Shown one piece after another: positions 46,301 to 52,368 of a stretch of DNA of 64,000 bases. Each line of letters starts with the position of its first letter. The first letter of the stretch is position 1. The position numbers and the translations under genes were made by a program. Origin of the DNA: Gammaproteobacteria bacterium (GTDB taxonomy: Bacteria > Pseudomonadota > Gammaproteobacteria > Pseudomonadales > Pseudomonadaceae); NCBI GenBank assembly GCA_012728415.1, contig JAAYFD010000022.1:1-64000 (forward strand). Direction: 5' to 3'. Under the pieces are notes generated by a model. That model saw nothing but the letters and a program-made list of their open reading frames with translations. It did no database searches and was not told the DNA's origin.

Positions 46301-46789
46301 GTCATTCTTGACTTGCTGGCTGCCATTCGCAGCCGTTATGCACTCGCAGGGCTTGTAGACAGCAGTACCCAGCATCGATTATTGCCGCGCCAGCCGGCTG
46401 CAGATAGTGAGCGGGCCCTTCATGTAATGGTGGTGGATGACTCGGTGACTGTACGCAAAGTTACCTCACGCTTGCTGGAGCGTTATGGCATGCACGTAAC
46501 AACTGCAAAGGATGGTGTCGATGCGATCAATCAGCTCCAGGAGCAGCAGCCAGACATCATGTTGCTGGATATCGAGATGCCACGCATGGATGGTTTCGAA
46601 GTGGCTACTCTGGTGCGTCACGATGAGCAATTGCAGGATTTGCCGATCATCATGATTACTTCACGGACTGGTGACAAGCACCGTGAGCGGGCGCTGGCTA
46701 TAGGCGTCAATGAATATCTGGGCAAGCCGTACCAGGAGGCACAGCTGCTGGAGACTATCCGGGAGCTGAGCGGTCGTGACGAGTTGTAA
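40358..46789 (+). CDS. chpA: ChpA: giant CheA-type hybrid histidine kinase of the Pil-Chp system
   Basis: 2143 aa from ATG 40358 (MGDRHDYVALEWVKGEI, the conserved ChpA start); ATG 40343 is an alternative five codons earlier. Four canonical histidine phosphotransfer sites of the HTLKG type are visible at His754, His905, His1212 and His1372. Degenerate HPt-like segments include HQVNG at 49 and LNKGAQMAEL, where Asn replaces His. A CheA dimerisation and ATPase core follows (MLRNAVGHGLEEPEIR; GFSTAEHVTQVSGRGVGMDVV), then a CheW domain and a C-terminal receiver with phospho-acceptor Asp2071 (LLDIEMPRMDG). It phosphorylates PilG and PilH to control pilus extension and retraction. Confidence 0.95.
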   Translation: MGDRHDYVALEWVKGEISETLKQARQSLEDYVEQPKGNAGLNYCLAYIHQVNGILQMVQFFGAALLAEEMELVAHALLEKKVVNVNEAQEVLMQAILQLPHYLERIQSARRDLPMAVLPLLNDLRATRGEKFLSQSGLFNPVMPPELPGMTPGRLSQLSGPQLEGLLRRIRQTMQVSLIGLLRDQQTSQSLTQLARVFAGLEKLSQGTPILPLWQVASGLVDGLANRSLSLTTAVRSLLRQLDGQLRELAREGAQGLNRPAPQALLKDILFYVAKAQPNSERLQRLHQSYQLADALPPESLDDGTVDRGAIRSVVSALCEELVRIKDSLDLYVRSDRSSTEKLDALQLPLKQIADTLAVLGFAQQRKVVLTQTAVLEEIASGDREASDANLMDVAGALLYLEATLIGMVGNDEAASAATEAMAPTDLVQVHRMVIREARTGLEEAKDGIIEFIASQWQHQHLEPVSALLNQVRGGLAMIPLSRAAQLVDSTKRYIDEQLLAPLAVPGWQDLDTLADAITSVDYYLERLYEDQVGDSELVLDTAAMSMAALGYPIVEADTEDEPGTVAGVPAEESLGPDRMEEQELPASASGAATDPLFQPADEPEAEGLADRGDSSKTHQMLQDDLDAAVAPLLFDTLAGPDAAPAATLSLDSFELPAVELPEAAVSEDASTGPAETEEQGGLTVTSQVNPPAREVLDRLLPPPADEEPVDAELQEVFVEEAGEVLDTLAEFFPQWQQNLEDAGSLGEVRRAFHTLKGSGRMVRALVVGELAWAIENMLNRVIEGSVDPSAVLQQVIADVIALLPELVEEYATQRQRQRDDVDHLAAVAHALARKEPPPTLAAADEEQPDAGAAAESESHDLDPVLLEIFHSEALGHLQVLQDFVEACGEFLPRSVSEELQRAMHTLKGSAHMAGITPVARLATVCERLVKEYRAHLFKIDAQEASLLERGATLLERGLEQLDSQPLQPLEGAAELVQEIESLLEQHLGSEQKAGSTADPLLISRFLAEGMNLLLDMEDQLQRWRSHPAEHDQLPELIDELAALNKGAQMAELEPIEALSEGLSAFYQQVHAGRQQLGDEQFDHVAEAHEALINMMDEVAAGLDVTPQPELVEGLQQLATTVCQGRLSEGTADDVEAGPGVLEAADLRIEKPAADPAGTAVMAAHAGLDPDMVEIFLDEALELIESANHNLEQWLASTDSRDRLEALMRDLHTLKGGARMAEISPVGDLAHELESIYVGLLDGRYEVAPLLGNLLHAGHDQLTDLLEQLQAGKELFAPQEMIERLLAFRRGDVDVLVSAGSGGQQPGAIVPAAETADAATPERVADSGQDELVDIFLEEAFEVLEQMAEHLQGWLAEPDSPAHMESLLRGLHTLKGGARMAEISEVADLVHEFEFLHEDLLAGRISYSEPLGDFMHQVSDKLSEMLEAVREQQQLSPATAEISQIHDWRRLAVGGHVPAQDIEPLTAGSVASETALPIAGDQIAPGTLDAVLAEDEAAHAVNQILPFMRKDVREDSIRRQQQGPQEMIRVPAELVEALVNLAGETSIFRGRVEQQVSDFGLTLHDMETTLDRIRDQLRRLDTETQAQILSRLQTETEGADYAEFDPLEMDRHSHLQQLSRSLFESASDLMDLKETLSAKSRDAETLLLQQARVNTELQEGLMRTRMVPFERLVPRLRRIVRQLSAELGKQAELQVANAEGEMDRSVMERMVAPLEHMLRNAVGHGLEEPEIRRAGGKQETGRIRLELSREGADILLVLSDDGAGINVAAVRKKAIERGLMHEDSGLSDQEVMQFILHAGFSTAEHVTQVSGRGVGMDVVSSEIKQLGGAISIESEEGKGTRFLIRLPFTVSVNRALMVLTGEDLYAIPLNTIEGVVRVSPHELETLYAQTRQGLPARYEYAGQSYDLKYLGDLLGNGQQPKLVGQTLPLPVVLVRSSEHAVAVQVDSLAGSREIVVKSLGPQFSGVPSLSGATILGDGRVVVILDLLAAIRSRYALAGLVDSSTQHRLLPRQPAADSERALHVMVVDDSVTVRKVTSRLLERYGMHVTTAKDGVDAINQLQEQQPDIMLLDIEMPRMDGFEVATLVRHDEQLQDLPIIMITSRTGDKHRERALAIGVNEYLGKPYQEAQLLETIRELSGRDEL

Positions 46790-46819
46790 GGGTGTGCTGC
46801 ATACTGTTGGCGCGGTAGC

Positions 46820-46980
46820 CAGGGCCAGGCGAAAATCAGTGAAGAAACGCAGATTATTTGTATTAAATGAGCATTTTATCCGCTTCGCTGTCCGCTTTGC
46901 GGCCGTGCTAAAGCATATTCAGCCCAGGGACTGTGAGCAGATTTTTAGCCCAGCCCTGGCAACGCAGGTAATCATTCAGT
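46820..46980 (+). repeat. Dispersed protein-like repeat, copy 2
   Basis: Within an open frame (46776-47024) the segment reads RRKSVKKRRLFVLNEHFIRFAVRFAAVLKHIQ...LATQVIIQ, matching copy 1 at 28981-29137 on the other strand. Nucleotide identity is high across the core (GCATTTTAT.CGCTTCGCT.TCCGCTTTG.GGCCGTGCT). It occupies the chpA-chpC gap, the position where P. aeruginosa has chpB, but has no CheB similarity. Confidence 0.6.
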
Positions 46981-47023
46981 ATTTCCGTAACCCTGGCTGG
47001 AAAGCTGTTGACAGGAGAATATA

Positions 47024-47521
47024 ATGCCGGAACTGAATCCACTGGAGCATCAGGGGAAGCAGCAACAGTTGACCGGACTGGTTCTGGAGCTGGACGGGCG
47101 TAGTCTGCTGGTGCCAAATACAGCGGTAGCTGAGCTGGTTGCCTGGCAGCTGCCTGCCGAGGTACCCGGCGGTGTGCGCCAGGATGACGGCTTGATCGGC
47201 AGTATCAGCTGGCGCGGCCAGCAGTTGCCGCTGGTGTCCTTCGAGGTGCTGGGCGGGGAGGCTGAGCCGGACGTTACCGAAACAGCACGCATTGCCATTT
47301 TCAACAGTCTGGACCCGTCAGCCGGACTGGAGTTTTATGCTGCTTTGTTGCAGGGCATTCCGCGGTCGCTTCAGGTGGACAGCCGGTTGTGCAGCAGCCA
47401 TGAGCCATTGCGTAACGGTGAGTCGGCCGCAGTACAGCTGGATGGCCGGCTCCTGTTCATCCCGGACCTGGAAGGTCTGGAGCACAAGCTGATCAGGGCG
47501 CGACTTCAGCAGCGCTTCTGA
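47024..47521 (+). CDS. chpC: ChpC: CheW-like adaptor
   Basis: 165 aa, CheW-like (LTGLVLELDGRSLLVPNTAVAELVAW..., GLIGSISWRGQQLPLVSFEVLGGE). A second coupling protein linking receptors to ChpA. Ribosome site CAGGAGAATATA before ATG 47024. Its 3' end overlaps the convergent diguanylate cyclase gene by 29 bp. Confidence 0.88.
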   Translation: MPELNPLEHQGKQQQLTGLVLELDGRSLLVPNTAVAELVAWQLPAEVPGGVRQDDGLIGSISWRGQQLPLVSFEVLGGEAEPDVTETARIAIFNSLDPSAGLEFYAALLQGIPRSLQVDSRLCSSHEPLRNGESAAVQLDGRLLFIPDLEGLEHKLIRARLQQRF

Positions 47522-49217
47522 CCCGGTTTCTTCCTTCCTGCTTGGCTGTATAGAGTGCTTGGTCAACCCGGGCGAAGGTAGCAGCTGGCTCTTCGTTTGC
47601 CTGCAGCTGGCCAATGCCGGCAGAGAAGGTAATTTGCACGGGCTTGCCCTTGAAGTGAAACGGACAGGCGGCGATGTGCTCGCGCAGTTTGTTGATCAGG
47701 CTGATGCCATCGGTGAGCTGGGTATCCGGCAGCAGCAGAACAAACTCTTCTCCGCCGTAGCGGGCGAGAAAGTCGGTTTTGCGGACGCCTTGCCGCAGCC
47801 TGTCAGCAAGTATTTTCAATACCTTGTCACCGGCCAGGTGGCCGTAGGTATCGTTAACCTGTTTGAAGTGATCAAGATCGATTACTGTCAGCAGCAGGGG
47901 CTGGCCCTGGCGCTGCATGCGCTGATACTCGATTTGCAGGCGCTCATTCCAGGCTGTGCGGTTGGGCAGGCCCGTCAGTGCGTCCTGTCGGGCCTTGGTA
48001 TGTTGTTCGACCAGCTGGCTGGTCAGGAACGCTGCCTCGTTTTCGACCAGGTGTACTTTTTCGTTGAGCTCGTCCAGTCGTTGCAGCAACTGTTGCTCCG
48101 ACTTTTTGCGCTGTTGCTGGTGCTGGGCAAGGGTATCCAGAAACTGGTTGAGACGCTGGTCCACCCGCTGCTTCAGTGTATTCAGGTCAGTGGTGTGCTG
48201 TACGTCCTGGTGCAGCTCACTGACTTGATTGTGCAGGTGCTGGTCCAGGCTGGCTGCAGAGTCGACATTGCTTTGATGGCTTTCGCGCGCATGGCCAACA
48301 CTGCTGGTAATCAGGGTCAGCTTGCTATTGAGCTGTTGCAGGTAGTTGCCGAATTCTTCTTGTCGACGGGTGCTGATGCGGATGATGAGATCGGCCAGTT
48401 GCTCCATGGTCTGGCTCAGTGTTTGCCAGTCACTGCTGGCAGACAGTTTGTCACGCAGCTCATTGACCGTATCTGCATCCTGCTCGGTTACTGAAAGCTC
48501 GCTCAACAGCCGGGTCAGGGCGCCTCGCAGGGGTTCTGTGTCGATTGTGCCGGTGCTGGCAGCTACTGCCGGGCCAGTCACTGGCACAGCAATTTCAGCT
48601 GTGTGCCGCGTATTGCCTGATGCCGGGGTGGGCTCCGGTTCTGTTGCTTCTGGCTCGTGTGGCAGCTCCGCCGGCTCGGGGGCGGCGGCTGGGGTTTCGG
48701 CGGTGCTTTTGCGGCTAAACAGCTGGCTCAGCAGCCCGGGCCTGGCTTGCGTAGCGGGCTGCTGTAAAATTTCGGCCTGTAGCTGACTAAGCTCGGACAG
48801 CCAGTTGTGCAGGTTAAAGCTGAGCTGCTGGCCGTCTTTGACGGCCGCTTGCAGTTTGCGCAGGGCTTGCAGTGCAGGCTTGTCCGGGTTGCAGGCCTGC
48901 AGTTGGCCAATAAAGCTTTGCAGGGCCTGCAAAAGGCTGTTATGGCGCTCTTGGCGCTGGTGTTCAGTGGCCAGCAAATGTCGCTCGATATTATCGACCA
49001 CCTGCTGCAGTTGCTGGCTGTCAGTTGTGCGAATACTGTCACGCAGGGCCTGCAACTGCTTGTCCAGCTTTGGGTCGAGGCCCTCGGCAGCCAGACTGCT
49101 GCGGACCAGGCCACGTTCCAGCAGGTTGGAGCGTCGCTTGCAGTACTCTTCAAGACGCTCATAGTCATCCAGCAGTTGGCTGTATTTTTGTTTCCAGCGG
49201 GAATCGGAAGCAGACAT
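47493..49217 (-). CDS. GGDEF diguanylate cyclase with coiled-coil N-terminal region
   Basis: 574 aa, no membrane helix. Residues 1-160 are helical and Gln/Leu-rich, then a Pro/Glu/Ala-rich linker (170-225), further coiled coil (230-400), and a C-terminal GGDEF domain (about 408-570). The active-site loop is GGEEF at 488-492, with an inhibitory I-site RKTD at 479-482 five residues upstream, so it should make c-di-GMP and be product-inhibited. DALTGLPNR marks the domain start. Its place beside the pil-chp cluster suggests a surface-motility role, but that is inference. Confidence 0.92.
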   Translation of the reverse strand: MSASDSRWKQKYSQLLDDYERLEEYCKRRSNLLERGLVRSSLAAEGLDPKLDKQLQALRDSIRTTDSQQLQQVVDNIERHLLATEHQRQERHNSLLQALQSFIGQLQACNPDKPALQALRKLQAAVKDGQQLSFNLHNWLSELSQLQAEILQQPATQARPGLLSQLFSRKSTAETPAAAPEPAELPHEPEATEPEPTPASGNTRHTAEIAVPVTGPAVAASTGTIDTEPLRGALTRLLSELSVTEQDADTVNELRDKLSASSDWQTLSQTMEQLADLIIRISTRRQEEFGNYLQQLNSKLTLITSSVGHARESHQSNVDSAASLDQHLHNQVSELHQDVQHTTDLNTLKQRVDQRLNQFLDTLAQHQQQRKKSEQQLLQRLDELNEKVHLVENEAAFLTSQLVEQHTKARQDALTGLPNRTAWNERLQIEYQRMQRQGQPLLLTVIDLDHFKQVNDTYGHLAGDKVLKILADRLRQGVRKTDFLARYGGEEFVLLLPDTQLTDGISLINKLREHIAACPFHFKGKPVQITFSAGIGQLQANEEPAATFARVDQALYTAKQEGRNRVRSAAEVAP

Positions 49218-49219
49218 GG

Positions 49220-50071
49220 TCAGTGCATCTTTTGCGGGTACAGGGCTGAGGGCAGAATCAGTTCGGTAGCCACTGGCAGATGGTCGGAAATTGGTTGGTC
49301 AACAACCATCGAGCGGGCGACTTGCAGGTCTGGGCTGAGCAGAATGTGGTCCAGGCAGCGCTGGGGGTTCCAGCTGGGAAAAGTAGCTCGCAGTTGCGGT
49401 GCTTGCAGTTCGAGTGAGCGCAGTGGAGAGCGGTAGAGCAGTTCGTCCACCTGGGTGTTCAGGTCACCCATCAGCACATAATGGCGATAATCCTGGAGCA
49501 ATTCGCGTACATAGGCCAGCTGCAAGTTGCGTACACGGGTACCCAAAGCCAGATGCATCATGACGATAGCCACTGCATCAGCACCCTGGCCAATGCGCAG
49601 CAGTATGGCGCCGCGGCCGGCCGGACCTGGCAGTGGATGGTCTTCGATCAGGTCCAGGGGGATACGGCTGAGCAGACCGTTGCTGTGCTGGGCAAAGGGT
49701 GCCAGGTTGCGGTTTAGCTGTTGATACCAGTATGGGAAGCGGGACATGCGGGCCAGCTGTTCGACCTGGTTGACATGGGCGGTGCGCAAGCTGCCGCCGT
49801 CAACTTCCTGCAGTGCCACCAGGTCGAAGTTGTCGAGCAGCCTGCCAACCCGCTGCAAGTTCATTTGACGCCCGCGGTGAGGCAGCAGGTGTTTCCAGCA
49901 GCGGGTCAGGTAGTGATGGTATGCGCTGGTGCTGATGCCTACTTGAATATTGAAGCTGAGCAGGCGTAGCCGTTGCACCGGTTGTGCCGGACGCAGGAGG
50001 TCGGGCAGCATGGTGCTTTTTGCACTGCATTCGAGAGTTTGGCGTGGTGTTTGCCTGGGCGTCAGCAGCAT
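49220..50071 (-). CDS. Endonuclease/exonuclease/phosphatase (EEP) family protein
   Basis: 283 aa, starting at ATG 50071 behind GGGAGG. EEP-fold motifs: LLSFNIQVGIS, DLVALQEVDGGS (metal-binding Glu), VLMGDLNTQ (catalytic Asp/Asn) and the final ISDHLPVATEL (His). No signal peptide or clear anchor. Substrate unknown: DNA, phospholipid or a phosphoester. It is the 3' neighbour of dsbA on the same strand, as in other pseudomonads. Confidence 0.88.
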   Translation of the reverse strand: MLLTPRQTPRQTLECSAKSTMLPDLLRPAQPVQRLRLLSFNIQVGISTSAYHHYLTRCWKHLLPHRGRQMNLQRVGRLLDNFDLVALQEVDGGSLRTAHVNQVEQLARMSRFPYWYQQLNRNLAPFAQHSNGLLSRIPLDLIEDHPLPGPAGRGAILLRIGQGADAVAIVMMHLALGTRVRNLQLAYVRELLQDYRHYVLMGDLNTQVDELLYRSPLRSLELQAPQLRATFPSWNPQRCLDHILLSPDLQVARSMVVDQPISDHLPVATELILPSALYPQKMH

Positions 50072-50096
50072 CTCGGAATGCCTCCCGCTGTTTTAC

Positions 50097-50726
50097 TTAT
50101 TGTGCATCACGCTCTTTGGCGATCAGGGCGTCGGCCACGCTGGCGGTTTCCTGCAGGCCGCCGGCCATGCCGATATCAAAGCGATATTTGCCATTGACGA
50201 CCAGGGCCGGAACACCGCTGACCTGATAAGCAACAGCGAGTTTCTTGGCTTTTTCCAGCTGGCTTTTTACACCGAAGGAGTTCCAGGTTTTTTCAAAGTC
50301 TGCCTTGTCAATACCAAGGCCGGCAACGAAAGTGGTGATTTCAGGCAGTGAGGCCAAGCGGCGGTTTTGCTCGTGCAACGCCTTGAAAATGGCATCGTGT
50401 ACGGAGTCATCGGCCTTGAGTGCCTGCAGCGTATAAAAAAGCTGACCATGCAGGTTCCAGATGCCGCCAAACATGGCAGGAATCTTTACGAAGTTGACAT
50501 CTTCAGGAAGCTCCTTCTTCCAGTTGTTGATGGTAGGCTCCAGCTGGTAGCAGTGCGGGCAGCCGTACCAGAACAGCTCAACCACTTCGATTTTATCGGC
50601 CTGGGAGGTGGTGACCGGGTTGTTCAAAACAGCATAGTGTTGCCCAGCGATCAGGTTGTCGGCCATGGCGTGATGGGAAGTCAGGCTGCCCAGGGCAAGC
50701 AGGGCGGAAAACAGAAGTGTACGCAT
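50097..50726 (-). CDS. dsbA: Periplasmic thiol:disulfide oxidoreductase DsbA
   Basis: 209 aa. Signal peptide about 1-22 (ends HHAMA). Active site C56-P-H-C59 in FWYGCPHCY, with cis-proline in VSGVPALVVNGKY. It introduces disulfides into secreted proteins, including pilus and cytochrome components. It is upstream of the EEP gene, 25 bp apart. Confidence 0.95.
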   Translation of the reverse strand: MRTLLFSALLALGSLTSHHAMADNLIAGQHYAVLNNPVTTSQADKIEVVELFWYGCPHCYQLEPTINNWKKELPEDVNFVKIPAMFGGIWNLHGQLFYTLQALKADDSVHDAIFKALHEQNRRLASLPEITTFVAGLGIDKADFEKTWNSFGVKSQLEKAKKLAVAYQVSGVPALVVNGKYRFDIGMAGGLQETASVADALIAKERDAQ

Positions 50727-50846
50727 GGTGTCTCCAGTGATGGAAAGTGTTGTTGTACGCGATGGTAGACCGCAACCATCTCGGGTTGTTCAGCTGATGG
50801 CATTATAGGATATCTGGGTTATGGCGTCATGACCGGGCCTTGCCGG

Positions 50847-51221
50847 TCAGCGGCTGGTCCAGACACCTTTGCTTTGGCGTTCACATGCCGGCTTGAGGAA
50901 ACGGGCGTCTGATTCTATCCCGTAATAGTGGATGTCCTGCTGATAGGGCATGCCGCCAACGTGAGCATTGCGACAGACGCCAAAGGCGCCAGGGGGGCAT
51001 TGCGCGGCAAAGGTAACAGTGGTTTTTTGCCCGGCCAGCTGTGGCTTGCAAAAGCCGGTACGGAACAGGTTTGGCGGGATGCTGCGGTTTTGTTGGCACA
51101 GCCGGATTTCCATCCTGTCGGATTCGGCCTTGATGATACAGGCCTCGGCAAGTGCGGTGGCTGGCAGCCAGCTGCCCATGACGAGGAGGCAGGTGGTAGC
51201 TGACAAGAGTGGCTGGCGCAT
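50847..51221 (-). CDS. Small secreted cysteine-containing protein, unknown
   Basis: 124 aa. Sec signal peptide about 1-25 (LLSATTCLLVMGSWLPATALAEA). The mature part has six cysteines (ACIIKA, RLCQQN, GFCKPQ, AQCPPG, GVCRNA, PACERQ), suggesting disulfides formed in the periplasm, in keeping with dsbA next door. The family is not recognised. It ends 12 bp upstream of the HDOD gene's 3' end in coordinates, on the same strand, so it may be transcribed behind it. Confidence 0.7.
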   Translation of the reverse strand: MRQPLLSATTCLLVMGSWLPATALAEACIIKAESDRMEIRLCQQNRSIPPNLFRTGFCKPQLAGQKTTVTFAAQCPPGAFGVCRNAHVGGMPYQQDIHYYGIESDARFLKPACERQSKGVWTSR

Positions 51222-51233
51222 CGTTTGGGCCTC

Positions 51234-52121
51234 CTAATGGGTGAACTGTTCTGATAGCAGGCGCAATGCCTGCTCAGCGGCCATGACCCGGTCCAGGGCG
51301 TGACGTGCCTGTGAAGGTCCGAGCTGCAGGTCGTTGCACAGTCTGCTTAGCTGGTCGTCAGCAAGGCTGGCACCATTCACTTCGGTCAGCAGCAGCCGGG
51401 CTAGCTGCAGCAGACGGCAATAAGTCAAGAAGGGGCCGCTGTAGTTGGGGTTATGCTGCTGGGCAATCGCTGTCGTCAGTTCTTCGGGCATGCGCCACAG
51501 GTGCAGCAGGCTGACACAGATGTCGTCACGGGTCATGCCCAGCAACTCCATCTCGACTTCTTGTGGCGACTGTTGCGGGTTATGGTCAAGCTGTTTCTGC
51601 AGCAGCTGGAAGTAATGTGGAAACAGGTAGGCCAGCAGCAGGTTGCCAAAGTTGTGCAGCAATCCGGCGAGGTAGGCAAGCCCGGGTTCGGGGCGGCTGG
51701 CAGCAGGCATTTGACGCACCAGCCCTTCAATCAGCGTGGCGCTGTACAGGGCATGTTTCCAGTGGTTGATATTGGCCTGTTGCAGCTCGCTGGGCAGTAT
51801 GAGCTTTTTGCCCAGGGCCAGACCTAAAGCCAGATTCATGACCAGATCGAAACCCAGTGCACGGACGATTGCATCTTCAATGGAGCAAATGCGGACTTCA
51901 GTTGCATATAGCGGTGATGCTGCCCAGCTCATCACCTGCGCAGCCAGCGCAGGATCTGACTCAATGATGGCAGTGAGCTGGTCGACATGGATGTCCGGCT
52001 GGCTGCGTAGCTGCAGGATTTTTTGTGCCGTTGGCGACAAGGGCGGGATTTCCAGGGTTTTGCCCAGACGCTGCTCGATACGGCGGATGGTCAGGTTGAC
52101 AATGTCGGCGGTGGCTCGCAT
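51234..52121 (-). CDS. HDOD-domain protein
   Basis: 295 aa from ATG 52121 (MRATADIVNLTIRRIEQRLGKTLEIPPLSPTAQKIL), which has CGGAG six bases upstream; the 124-residue extension to 52493 has no homology. The HDOD domain (LPPL-type start, then LTAIIESDPALAAQVMSWAASPLY, and AGLLHNFGNLLLAYLFP) is related to HD phosphohydrolases but lacks their full metal site. Such proteins act in signalling. Position next to recG-oxyR is conserved in pseudomonads, where the homolog often also carries an N-terminal YbaK-like domain; that domain is absent here. Confidence 0.87.
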   Translation of the reverse strand: MRATADIVNLTIRRIEQRLGKTLEIPPLSPTAQKILQLRSQPDIHVDQLTAIIESDPALAAQVMSWAASPLYATEVRICSIEDAIVRALGFDLVMNLALGLALGKKLILPSELQQANINHWKHALYSATLIEGLVRQMPAASRPEPGLAYLAGLLHNFGNLLLAYLFPHYFQLLQKQLDHNPQQSPQEVEMELLGMTRDDICVSLLHLWRMPEELTTAIAQQHNPNYSGPFLTYCRLLQLARLLLTEVNGASLADDQLSRLCNDLQLGPSQARHALDRVMAAEQALRLLSEQFTH

Positions 52122-52368
52122 GAGGTCTCCGGAAAGGTATGCTACTGGTTGGAGTTTAGCCTGAAAACTGTATGGCTGCACCGAGTGAGCGGGCTTGCCA
52201 GACAGGTGATCAACAAACCAGCGGACCGGGGCAGGCGGCACGCAGTGTGCTTCAGAGGACGGCAGTCCTTGCCGCAGCTCTGCCCATATGGCACGCGCTG
52301 TATGGTGTATGTGTTCGGGCCTGCATGACTGCGTGCCCCGGAGCATGAGCGCTACAGTGCGGATATGT

